Below, piece after piece: positions 23,803 to 31,147 of a DNA stretch of 32,296 nucleotides. The DNA lies in contig JAGBTO010000052.1 of the NCBI GenBank assembly GCA_017631285.1, forward strand, positions 1 to 32,296, written 5' to 3'. A program made the position numbers and the translations under genes. The DNA is from Alistipes sp. (GTDB lineage Bacteria; Bacteroidota; Bacteroidia; Bacteroidales; Rikenellaceae). Below the pieces are notes generated by a model. It had not been told where the DNA came from, searched no databases, and saw only the letters and a list, made by a program, of their open reading frames with translations. Position 1 is the stretch's first letter. Each line of letters begins with the position of its first letter.

Positions 23803-23825
23803 TGTAATGAGTGTAATTTGTAATT
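23792..23825 (-). repeat. Right 34-bp terminal inverted repeat
   Basis: Perfect reverse complement of 21986-22019. Contains the CCCC orientation switch and ends TTTGTAATT. The next bases, TGTTTTTCC, differ from the left flank. Confidence 0.9.
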
Positions 23826-23835
23826 TGTTTTTCCG

Positions 23836-23919
23836 CCGCCGAGGGGAGAGTACCAAAGGGCGAGTGCCGAAGGGCGAGTGCCGAGGAATGAGTGCCGAGG
23901 GGTGAGTGCCGAAGGGTAA
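23836..23919. repeat. Six tandem 14-bp repeats outside the element
   Basis: Six consecutive 14-bp units of the type GTGCCGAAGGGCGA (23850, 23864, 23878, 23892 and 23906 are unit starts; a diverged first unit starts at 23836). They are unrelated to the TGTAAT arrays. A minus-strand open frame crosses them but has no protein-like features. Confidence 0.85.
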
Positions 23920-23971
23920 ATTCATTTGCACATTGCCCCGTTGCAAGCAGGAAACGAGGATTTATTCCCAG

Positions 23972-24006
23972 TAATTTTGAATTTTGAATTATCTTTACTA
24001 TATTTA
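23972..24006 (+). promoter_or_regulatory. Probable pyrF promoter containing a TTTTGAATT repeat
   Basis: TTTG at 23976-23979, a 19-bp spacer and TATATTTA at 23999-24006 (last base differs from consensus). TATCTTTA at 23990-23997 is an alternative. The -33 words come from the TTTTGAATTTTGAATT repeat, the inverse of that at 13500-13530. Confidence 0.5.
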
Positions 24007-24050
24007 CAAATTGAAAGAGAATATATAAATCAAAAAAATCATATAGAGCT

Positions 24051-24752
24051 ATGAGCCAAAGAGATGTTATTATTGCGTGCGACTTCAGCTCGGCTGAGGC
24101 TACGCTCGAATTCCTTGACAAATTCACCGATTGCAAGCCTTTCGTTAAGATTGGCATGGAGCTTTACTATGCGGCAGGCCCTGCCATTGTGAAGGCTATC
24201 AAAGACCGTGGTCACAAGATTTTCCTCGACCTGAAACTGCACGACATTCCCAACACCGTGAAGAAGGCTATGGCGGTGTTGTCGAAGATGGATGTCGATA
24301 TGTGTAACCTCCACGCAGCAGGTACTATCGATATGATGAAGGCTGCCCTCGAGGGCTTGACTCGCCCCGATGGCACTCGCCCAATACTTCTTGCCGTGAC
24401 ACAGCTCACCTCGACAAGCGAGGAGCGCATGCAGCGTGACTTGCTCATTGGCGCATCAATCAACGACACCATCGTTCACTACGCCAAGAATGCCCAGCAG
24501 GCAGGCTTGGATGGCGTGGTTTGCTCTCCGCTGGAGGCAGGCATGGTTAAGGAGGCTTGCGGTGCAGGTTTCATCACCGTGACTCCGGGTGTTCGCTTCG
24601 CCGATGGCGAGGTTGGCGACCAGGTGCGCATCACCACCCCCGAGCGTGCAAAGCTCATTGGCACCGACTTCATCGTCGTAGGTCGTCCTATCACCCAGGC
24701 CGCTGACCCTGTGGCAGCCTACAAGCGTTGCATGGCAGAGTTTGCCGAATAG
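24051..24752 (+). CDS. pyrF: Orotidine 5'-phosphate decarboxylase
   Basis: Last step of UMP synthesis: decarboxylates OMP. The catalytic DxKxxDIPNTV signature is at residues 60-70 (Asp60, Lys62, Asp65), with MELYYAAGP before it, VTPGVR for phosphate binding, and FIVVGRPIT at the C-terminus. At 233 residues it is the short, Bacillus/E. coli-like subfamily; many Bacteroides have the longer form of about 270 residues. It starts the pyr-pur block and is separated from pyrE by a 296-bp structured spacer, so the two may be separately controlled. Confidence 0.96.
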   Translation: MSQRDVIIACDFSSAEATLEFLDKFTDCKPFVKIGMELYYAAGPAIVKAIKDRGHKIFLDLKLHDIPNTVKKAMAVLSKMDVDMCNLHAAGTIDMMKAALEGLTRPDGTRPILLAVTQLTSTSEERMQRDLLIGASINDTIVHYAKNAQQAGLDGVVCSPLEAGMVKEACGAGFITVTPGVRFADGEVGDQVRITTPERAKLIGTDFIVVGRPITQAADPVAAYKRCMAEFAE

Positions 24753-25048
24753 AATTAGAAATTCATAATTTAGAATTCAAAATTAACACATACGGTCTTA
24801 CCTCCACCCTCGGAGCGTAGCGACCAAAGTCCCCTGCCTGAGGCGGGGGATTAGGGGCTAATCCACCACAAGGGTGGCTTTTCACCGCCTCGGCTCGGCA
24901 TAGTAAACAAGTTTTCTCTGCCCTCGCCTTAACGGCGGCGTTGGGTCAGATTTGTATAATGGCGAAAGCCATAGGCTGTGACTACGGTTGTCTGATAGAC
25001 TGCAGTCACACCGCAGTAACGAATAATAAACAATAATACATAAAAAAT
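24753..25048 (+). promoter_or_regulatory. Structured pyrF-pyrE spacer, possible pyrE leader
   Basis: No gene is seen. It begins with an AATTCAAAATT-type repeat (to 24786). Hairpins follow: 24830-24838 with 24842-24850 (9 bp, loop TGA), 24848-24853 with 24859-24864 (overlapping the first), 24863-24867 with 24873-24877 followed by CTTTTC (weak terminator), a GAAA tetraloop hairpin 24959-24963 with 24968-24972, and a nested hairpin 24977-24983 with 25004-25010 enclosing GTCT-GAT-AGAC. Overlap of the first two stems allows alternative folds. A TTTG followed by TATAAT at 24951-24960 might be a promoter. Regulation of pyrE by attenuation is a hypothesis. Confidence 0.4.
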
Positions 25049-25681
25049 ATGAAAAACATAATTGCAAAAGATTTGCTCTCAATTGGCGCTGTATTCTTGC
25101 GTCCCGAGCAGCCATTCACATGGGCAAGTGGCATCAAGAGCCCTATATATTGCGACAACCGCCTCACACTCACAGCACCACGCGTGCGTGACAACGTCGA
25201 GAAGGGTCTGTCGGAGCTTGTGAAGGCTCACTTCCCCGAGTGCGAGGTGTTGATGGGTACCAGCACAGCCGGCATCGCCCACGCAGCTATCGTGGCTACA
25301 ATCATGGATAAGCCTATGGGCTATGTACGCAGTGGCGCCAAGGACCACGGCCGCACAAACCAGATTGAGGGTAAGTTGGAGAAGGGTCAGAAGGTAGTTG
25401 TTGTTGAGGATTTGATCTCGACAGGAGGCAGCTGCATTGAGGTTGTAAATGTATTGCGCGAGGCTGGTGCCGATGTTTTGGGTGTTGTGAGCATCTTCAC
25501 CTACGGCATGAAGAAGGGTCTTCAGCGTATGGAGGAGGCAAACGTGATTAACCACTCGCTCTGCGACCTCGACGCCTTGGTTGAGGTAGCTGCCCAGGAG
25601 GGCTACATCAAGCAGGAGGATTGCGCTCGCATCATCGCCTTCCGCAATAACCCATCAGACGAGAGTTGGATAAACAAATAA
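25049..25681 (+). CDS. pyrE: Orotate phosphoribosyltransferase
   Basis: Joins orotate to PRPP to make OMP, the substrate of PyrF. The PRPP-binding signature [13 protein letters not shown] is at residues 116-128; [16 protein letters not shown] binds orotate, and the flexible catalytic loop is [16 protein letters not shown]. The length of 210 residues is normal. pyrB starts 14 bp after the stop, so these two are cotranscribed. Confidence 0.97.
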   Translation: MKNIIAKDLLSIGAVFLRPEQPFTWASGIKSPIYCDNRLTLTAPRVRDNVEKGLSELVKAHFPECEVLMGTSTAGIAHAAIVATIMDKPMGYVRSGAKDHGRTNQIEGKLEKGQKVVVVEDLISTGGSCIEVVNVLREAGADVLGVVSIFTYGMKKGLQRMEEANVINHSLCDLDALVEVAAQEGYIKQEDCARIIAFRNNPSDESWINK

Positions 25682-25694
25682 AAAAGGCTCTGTT

Positions 25695-26777
25695 ATGCGA
25701 CATCTTATAGACACTACCGACATCTCGGTACAGGAAGTTGATAAGATACTTAACACGGCTCTTGACATCATCGAGAACCGCGCAAAGTACAGCGAAGCCT
25801 GCAAGGGCAAGAAACTCGCTACGCTCTTCTATGAGCCAAGTACCCGTACCCGCTTGAGCTTCACATCGGCAATGATGGAGCTGGGTGGTAATGTGTTGGG
25901 CTTCTCCGACGCCGCTTCATCATCGGTGAGCAAGGGCGAGACCGTAGCCGACACAGTGCGTGTTATCGGTTGCTTTGCCGACATCATCGCCATGCGTCAC
26001 TCGAAGGAGGGTGCTCCGCTGGTGGCATCACACTACTCTGAAGTGCCTATCATCAACGCTGGTGACGGTAGCCACGCCCACCCTACACAGACTCTGACCG
26101 ACCTGCTGACCATCCGCCGCGAGAAGGGTCGCCTCGACAACCTCACCATAGGTTTCTGCGGTGACCTGAAGTTTGGTCGTACGGTACACTCGCTCATCAA
26201 GGCTCTCTCGCGCTACGAGGGTATCAATGTGGTGCTCATCGCACCCGAGGAGTTGCGTCTGCCATCATACATCCGTCGCGAGGTGTGCGACAAGAACAAC
26301 GTGCCTACACGCGAGGTATCGACCATGGAGGAGGTTATGCCCGAGTTGGATATTCTCTACATGACCCGTGTGCAGAAGGAGCGCTTCCTGGACGAGGAGG
26401 AGTTCGAGCGCCTGAAGGATAGCTTCATCCTCAACCCCGAGCGTCTGAAGGCTGCCAAGGAGGATATGATTATCCTGCACCCACTGCCACGCGTAAACGA
26501 GATTACACGCGATGTGGACAACGACCCACGTGCCGCCTACTTCCGCCAGGTGGAGAATGGTAAGTTTGTACGTATGGCACTTATCTACAACCTGTTGGAG
26601 TGGTCGAAGGAGCGACCTAAGTCGAAGCTCACACCACGCCTGGGCGAGGAGTTGGTACGCAACGACTGGCGTTGCAGCAACCGTCAGTGTATCTCGAATA
26701 TGGAGGATGTCGATAAGCTCTTCCACCCCACAGCCGACGGTCACCGCTGTGCATACTGTGAGGCGAAAGTAAAATAG
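25695..26777 (+). CDS. pyrB: Aspartate carbamoyltransferase with C-terminal PyrI-like zinc domain
   Basis: Makes N-carbamoyl-aspartate, the committed step of pyrimidine synthesis. The catalytic chain is complete over residues 1-310: STRTR at 49-53, the SVSKGET loop at 78-83, [12 protein letters not shown] at 124-134 and HPLPRVNE at 262-269. The remaining 50 residues carry four cysteines spaced CSNRQC at 327-332 and CAYC at 352-355 (CX4C-X19-CX2C), with CIS and CEAK context as in the zinc domain at the C-terminus of PyrI. The PyrI nucleotide-binding domain is absent and no pyrI gene is in the window. So the chain may assemble through zinc contacts without effector binding. Followed by purT after 22 bp. 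Confidence 0.93.
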   Translation: MRHLIDTTDISVQEVDKILNTALDIIENRAKYSEACKGKKLATLFYEPSTRTRLSFTSAMMELGGNVLGFSDAASSSVSKGETVADTVRVIGCFADIIAMRHSKEGAPLVASHYSEVPIINAGDGSHAHPTQTLTDLLTIRREKGRLDNLTIGFCGDLKFGRTVHSLIKALSRYEGINVVLIAPEELRLPSYIRREVCDKNNVPTREVSTMEEVMPELDILYMTRVQKERFLDEEEFERLKDSFILNPERLKAAKEDMIILHPLPRVNEITRDVDNDPRAAYFRQVENGKFVRMALIYNLLEWSKERPKSKLTPRLGEELVRNDWRCSNRQCISNMEDVDKLFHPTADGHRCAYCEAKVK

Positions 26778-26799
26778 TAATATAAAGCAATAGAAAGAT

Positions 26800-27990
26800 A
26801 TGGTAAAAATTGGAACACCAATGACCCCCGTGGGCAAGAAGGCTATCCTGTGCGGCTCGGGCGAGTTGGGTAAGGAGGTGGCTCTTGAGTTGCAGCGTTT
26901 TGGTGTAGAGGTAATTGCACTCGACAAGTACCCTAATGCACCTGCCATGCAGGTAGCACATCGTTCGTATGTACTCTCGATGCTCGACGGCGAGCGCCTG
27001 CGTGAGATTATCGAGAAGGAGAAACCTGATTATATCATCCCCGAGGTGGAGGCTATCGCCACACCCACGTTGGTCGAGCTGGAGAAGGAGGGCTACAACG
27101 TAATCCCTACGGCTAACGCCACACTGCTCACCATGAACCGCAAGGGCATACGTCAGTTGGCAGCCGAGGAGTTGGGCATACCTACATCACCCTACTGCTT
27201 TGCAGCTACCCGCGAGGAGTTCGATGCTGCTGTTGAGAAGGTCGGAACGCCATGTGTCGTGAAGCCTATCATGAGCTCGTCGGGTCACGGTCAGAGCGTC
27301 ATGCGCTCAATAGAGGATGCCGACAACTCATGGAAAATCGCCCAGGAGGGTGGTCGTGCAGGTGGTGGCGAGGTCATCGTCGAGGGCTTTGTGAAGTTCG
27401 ACTATGAGATTACGCTCCTCACCGTTCGTCACTCGGGTGGCACACTCTTCCTCAACCCTATCGGACACCATCAGGTGGATGGCGACTACCGCGAGTCATG
27501 GCAGCCACAGCCTATGAGCGATGTTGCTCTGAAGCAGGCACAGGAGTATGCCAAGAAGGTCACTGACGCCCTGGGCGGCTATGGTATCTTCGGCGTTGAG
27601 CTCTTCGTATGCGGCGACCAGGTACTCTTCAGCGAGGTATCACCACGACCACACGACACAGGTATGGTTACAATGATTTCGCAGGATTTGTCGGAGTTCG
27701 CATTGCACGCTCGTGCGGTGTTGGGTCTGCCTATCCCAAAGATTAACTTCTTCGGCGCAAGTGCATCGAAGGCAGTTGTTGTGGAGGGCGACAGCGACAA
27801 GGTGGTATTCGGCAATCTCGAGGAGGTGTTGGCAGAGCCCGATGTTCAGGTACGCATCTTCGGCAAGCCCGAGGTGAAGGGTCACCGCCGTATGGGTGTT
27901 ATCCTTGCCCGTGGCGAGAATGTGGAGGATGCCCTGGCAAAGGCCGAGAAGGCATACTCGAAGCTCGAGGTGGAGGTATTGCCACGATAA
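26800..27990 (+). CDS. purT: Formate-dependent GAR transformylase
   Basis: ATP-grasp enzyme that uses formate and ATP to formylate glycinamide ribonucleotide in purine synthesis, an alternative to folate-dependent PurN. Seen: N-terminal [28 protein letters not shown], the ATP-grasp lid segment [32 protein letters not shown] and the metal-binding [15 protein letters not shown]. At 396 residues it is standard. It follows pyrB by 22 bp, so pyrimidine and purine genes are probably coexpressed here. No terminator is seen before the GH43 gene 48 bp on. Confidence 0.96.
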   Translation: MVKIGTPMTPVGKKAILCGSGELGKEVALELQRFGVEVIALDKYPNAPAMQVAHRSYVLSMLDGERLREIIEKEKPDYIIPEVEAIATPTLVELEKEGYNVIPTANATLLTMNRKGIRQLAAEELGIPTSPYCFAATREEFDAAVEKVGTPCVVKPIMSSSGHGQSVMRSIEDADNSWKIAQEGGRAGGGEVIVEGFVKFDYEITLLTVRHSGGTLFLNPIGHHQVDGDYRESWQPQPMSDVALKQAQEYAKKVTDALGGYGIFGVELFVCGDQVLFSEVSPRPHDTGMVTMISQDLSEFALHARAVLGLPIPKINFFGASASKAVVVEGDSDKVVFGNLEEVLAEPDVQVRIFGKPEVKGHRRMGVILARGENVEDALAKAEKAYSKLEVEVLPR

Positions 27991-28038
27991 GGTCAAAGCA
28001 TTAAGAGACATCACCATTACAGAACACAACTAAAACTT

Positions 28039-29499
28039 ATGAATATGAAAAAACTACTATTTACACTTGTAGCTTGTGTCGCATTCATTGCTTCTGCATC
28101 GGCTCAGAGCGTATTGGTTATGCCGGGTGACTACCCCGACCCATCTATCATCAAGGATGGCGACGACTACTACCTGACTCACACGCCAAACTACTACAAG
28201 CCAGGTTTCCTTATCTGGCACTCAAAGGATTTGGTATCATGGGAGCCTATTGGCTACGCCTTGACCGATTGGAAGGAATCGGCTTGGGCACCCGACTTCC
28301 AGAAGGTGGGAGATACATATTATATCTACTACCCCGATGCAGGTTCAAACTATGTTATCTGGAGTAAGGATGTTGCAGGCCCTTGGAGCGAGCCTATCGA
28401 CTTGAAGATTGACGGTATCGACCCAGGATTGATTGTCACTCCCGAAGGCAAGCGTTACCTCTTCACCAACGTAGGCCACGTCACTCCTTTGACCGATGAC
28501 GGTTTGGCTCGCGCAGGTGAGACCAAGCACGTTTATGGCGGATGGAGCTATCCACGCGAGTGGGTTACCGAGTGTGGTTGCTTGGAGTCACCAAAGCTCA
28601 ACTACTACAACGGCTACTACTACATGACTTCAGCGATGGGCGGTACTGCTGGCCCAGCTACGAGCCATATGGCAGTAAGCGCACGCGCCAAGGATATCTA
28701 CGGCCCATGGGAGAACTCACCATACAACCCTATCGTTCACACCTACTCAGCTTCAGAGGAGTGGTGGTCACGCGGTCACGGCACATTGATTGAGGGTCCT
28801 GGTGGTCAGTGGTGGATTATGTACCACGCCTACAAGAAGGATGCTCACGCTATTGGTCGTCACACAGTGATGGAGCCAATCGAGTGGACAAAGGGTGGCT
28901 GGTATCGCCCAGTGAAGGATTTGGACGTATCGCACATGAAGCCAATGACACTCAACATCTCGGACAACTTCGAGTCGGGAGCTATCGGCTGGCAGTGGCA
29001 GGGTTGGAAGGAGCCTATCACCAACTATGTAACCACAAAGAAGGGTGCGGCAATCGTTCCTGGCAAGGGCTCTTCGCCCAAGGATGGACGTATGATGATT
29101 GCAGCTGCTCCAGACTATAAATATACAGTGGAGACATCAGTGACTTTGGGCAAGGGCAACCAGGCTGGTCTTATGCTCTTCTATCGTCAGAACGCATTTG
29201 TGGGCGTAACCGTTAGCAAGGATGTCATCACCATCCACAAGAGCGCATCAAGCAAGGATGAGATTTTGAACAAGTTTGGCGAGTCGTTGCGTCTTCGCCT
29301 CGAGAACAAGGGCAAGACTCTGACCATGAGTGCAAGCAAGGATGGCAAGGAGTGGGTAGCAATCTACGAGAACCTCGACATCTCAAATATGCACCACAAC
29401 AAGCTCGGCGACTTCATCTCGCTTCGTCCAGCACTCTGCTCAATAGGCGAGGGTGAGGCTAAGTTCCACGAGTTTATCTATAAGCCTATCAAGGAGTAA
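28039..29499 (+). CDS. Secreted GH43-family glycoside hydrolase
   Basis: An exported 486-residue enzyme; the signal peptide ends around residue 23 (ASASAQ). The five-bladed propeller catalytic domain shows the GH43 triad: Asp34 in YPDPS as base, Asp128 in IDPGL and Glu183 in CLESPKL as acid, plus WAPD at 83-86. Family members cleave arabinose- or xylose-containing plant glycans. Residues from about 320 form a second domain (ISDNFESGAIGWQWQGW, GNQAGLMLFYRQNAFVGV) like the concanavalin-type C-terminal domain of xylosidase-like GH43s. Exact specificity is open. No SusC/SusD pair is nearby, so it is not in an obvious polysaccharide utilisation locus. Ends before a terminator. Confidence 0.92.
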   Translation: MNMKKLLFTLVACVAFIASASAQSVLVMPGDYPDPSIIKDGDDYYLTHTPNYYKPGFLIWHSKDLVSWEPIGYALTDWKESAWAPDFQKVGDTYYIYYPDAGSNYVIWSKDVAGPWSEPIDLKIDGIDPGLIVTPEGKRYLFTNVGHVTPLTDDGLARAGETKHVYGGWSYPREWVTECGCLESPKLNYYNGYYYMTSAMGGTAGPATSHMAVSARAKDIYGPWENSPYNPIVHTYSASEEWWSRGHGTLIEGPGGQWWIMYHAYKKDAHAIGRHTVMEPIEWTKGGWYRPVKDLDVSHMKPMTLNISDNFESGAIGWQWQGWKEPITNYVTTKKGAAIVPGKGSSPKDGRMMIAAAPDYKYTVETSVTLGKGNQAGLMLFYRQNAFVGVTVSKDVITIHKSASSKDEILNKFGESLRLRLENKGKTLTMSASKDGKEWVAIYENLDISNMHHNKLGDFISLRPALCSIGEGEAKFHEFIYKPIKE

Positions 29500-29521
29500 G
29501 TCACAAGACTTCAACACCGAT

Positions 29522-29557
29522 AATTCCGTCTGACGAAGAGTTGGGCGGAATTTTTGT
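29522..29557 (+). terminator. Terminator after GH43 gene
   Basis: A 9-bp stem with one T-G pair (29522-29530 with 29544-29552), a 13-nt loop and a T-tract. Confidence 0.85.
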
Positions 29558-29630
29558 TTATATACCACCCCACTGTTTAGCACTCCGACACACCAAATGC
29601 TGGTAGCCGAGAAACAACATCATCACATAT

Positions 29631-29661
29631 TTTGATTGTTGGTGAAAATTTATTAACTTTG
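29631..29661 (+). promoter_or_regulatory. Promoter of the beta-lactamase-fold gene
   Basis: TTTG at 29631-29634, a 19-bp spacer and TAACTTTG at 29654-29661, both exact. The leader would be about 80 nt to the ATG at 29750. Confidence 0.75.
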
Positions 29662-29749
29662 TTGTAAACGCGAGGTGGCGTTCACGTGCCGAGGTTGCGT
29701 GCGTTACCCGATATGGAGTAAGAAATTCTAAACATTAATACTTTAAACT

Positions 29750-30997
29750 ATGAAAAGAGTGATGAGAGTTACATGCATCCTCGCAGTGATGCTCGTGACA
29801 TTAAGCCCGGCAGTGTTGGCACAAAAGAAGGCAAAGGATTCTAAAACAACATATGCGCAGGAGGTGTTACAACCATATGTTGATAATGGTCAATTGGCTG
29901 GCGCTATCAGCGTATTCTACAACGATGGGGTGCAGGAGACTTGCTGTGTGGGATATGCCGATGTAGCACAAAAACGCCCTATAAAGATGGATAATGTCTT
30001 TATGCAGTGTTCGCAGACAAAGGGTTTCTGTGGCGTGACCATCGCCAAGCTGGTTGAAGAGGGCAAGATTTCACTCGACGACCCTGTGGCAAAATATCTA
30101 CCCGAGTTCCGTGAGTTGTGGGTGCTTGCGTCAAACAAGGATGGCGTAAAGACTCTTCACAAGGCAAAGAACACACTTACCGTACGCATGGTGCTCAACC
30201 ACACCGGAGGTTTCCCATTCGAGGCAAGTGTAAAGCGTAGCGATGTACGTGGTGGTGGTTGGAGTGGTGGAGCTCCTCTGCGCCAGGTGGCTGCCGTAGC
30301 TGCCGAGTCGCCAATTATGTTCGAGCCCGGCACACGTGAGTTGTACTCAAATACAGGTATCGACATCGGTGCCGCAATCGTCGAGGTAGTCACAGGCATG
30401 AAGTGGGAAGATTATCTTAAGAAGGAGGTCTTGGATCCACTGGGAATGAAATCTACTTGGTTCTGGCCTACCGACAAGCAACTCAAGAAGAAGATTGAGC
30501 TTTACGCCTTCAAGGATAATGCTCCAGCAGAGTGGGTTGAGGAGATGGCATGGCAACAGCGCCCCTACAATGACTCTCACGTATTTGCCTCGGCAGGTGC
30601 TGGCTTGTGGACAACTGCAGCCGATCAGCTCAAGTTCTACAAGATGTTGATGAACCTGGGTGTGGGTGAAAATGGTGTGCGTATCCTGAAGGAGGAGACC
30701 GTAAAATCTATCCTGGCTTGCACTACACGCCCAAAGAATATGGGTGGCTACTCGCTGGGATTATCAGCTCCGGTTAATGATAATGAGAATGCATGGTTTG
30801 GTCACGGAGGCGCTTGGGGCACAAACTGCGTGGTTAATTGGCACAAGAAGCAGTTGAGACTATGGGTAATTCAGGCGGCAGGAGGCCCACAGCCTTGGGG
30901 TGGCAAAGTGAACGAGGCGGCAGAGAAGTTCTTTGCGCAGCCTACGGGCAAATCCGGCGTAGATGCTTATACCGGAAGAATAGGTTCGAACAAATAG
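29750..30997 (+). CDS. Exported serine beta-lactamase-fold hydrolase
   Basis: A class C beta-lactamase/esterase-superfamily protein of 415 residues. A signal peptide ends near residue 24 (AVLAQ). The three active-site motifs are present: SxxK as SQTK at 88-91, YxN as YSN at 199-201 and HGG at 352-354. Members include esterases, D-amino-acid peptidases and carboxypeptidases; true beta-lactamase activity is not implied. SQTK is preceded by CSQ rather than the usual small residue, and several Cys residues (CC at 65-66, 87, 94) are near the active site. It is a single-gene unit with its own strong promoter. Confidence 0.92.
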   Translation: MKRVMRVTCILAVMLVTLSPAVLAQKKAKDSKTTYAQEVLQPYVDNGQLAGAISVFYNDGVQETCCVGYADVAQKRPIKMDNVFMQCSQTKGFCGVTIAKLVEEGKISLDDPVAKYLPEFRELWVLASNKDGVKTLHKAKNTLTVRMVLNHTGGFPFEASVKRSDVRGGGWSGGAPLRQVAAVAAESPIMFEPGTRELYSNTGIDIGAAIVEVVTGMKWEDYLKKEVLDPLGMKSTWFWPTDKQLKKKIELYAFKDNAPAEWVEEMAWQQRPYNDSHVFASAGAGLWTTAADQLKFYKMLMNLGVGENGVRILKEETVKSILACTTRPKNMGGYSLGLSAPVNDNENAWFGHGGAWGTNCVVNWHKKQLRLWVIQAAGGPQPWGGKVNEAAEKFFAQPTGKSGVDAYTGRIGSNK

Positions 30998-31029
30998 AAC
31001 AAAACACAGACTTTGGACAAAGGGTGCAT

Positions 31030-31053
31030 AAAGGGTGCATCCTTTTCCTTTTT
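31030..31053 (+). terminator. Weak terminator after the hydrolase
   Basis: A 5-bp AAAGG/CCTTT stem around GTGCAT, followed by a TTTTCCTTTTT tract. Two direct GGGTGCAT copies precede it. Confidence 0.45.
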
Positions 31054-31118
31054 ATCTACACGCGATATAAAAGTAGTATAAATTGCTATGAGTAGAGTTT
31101 ATAATTACATTTTTTCAC

Positions 31119-31126
31119 TATATTTA
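31119..31126 (+). promoter_or_regulatory. Near-consensus promoter box for the lipoprotein gene
   Basis: TATATTTA, one mismatch from TAnnTTTG, 21 bp before the ATG at 31148. Confidence 0.4.
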
Positions 31127-31147
31127 CTCCACAGAAAACCTTATCAG

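Larger units (their letters stand above)
21986..23825. mobile_element. Candidate single-gene element: AAA ATPase between inverted hexamer arrays
   Basis: An 1840-bp unit between fabG and pyrF. From outside in, each end has a perfect 34-bp inverted repeat, then an array of 24 TGTAAT hexamers, the two arrays pointing toward the single central gene. The gene and its promoter lie wholly inside. No transposase, integrase or relaxase is present and I see no convincing target-site duplication. The symmetry and isolation within conserved core genes suggest an inserted element; the known analogy is a gene flanked by its own palindromic repeats, as in REP/RAYT systems, but the protein here is an unrelated RepA-like ATPase. 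Mobility is inference. Confidence 0.6.

Noticed and set aside
21986..23825. CRISPR arrays around the ATPase gene
   Set aside because: Repeat cores are 6 bp with 2-3 bp linkers; there are no spacers of 25-40 bp and no cas genes.
21976..23835. Target-site duplication flanking the terminal repeats
   Set aside because: Bases outside the left end (TTTAATGCT) and right end (TGTTTTTCC) share no convincing direct repeat, so none is claimed.
23777..24157. Minus-strand frame through the 14-bp repeats
   Set aside because: Its repetitive peptide is a by-product of the tandem repeats, and it runs over the pyrF start in antisense.
26265..26948. 227-codon frame antisense to pyrB and purT
   Set aside because: Shadow of two certain genes; no independent start or promoter signal.
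29750..30997. Antibiotic-resistance beta-lactamase
   Set aside because: Only the fold and general motifs match; such exported hydrolases are mostly esterases or peptidases and no resistance context is present.
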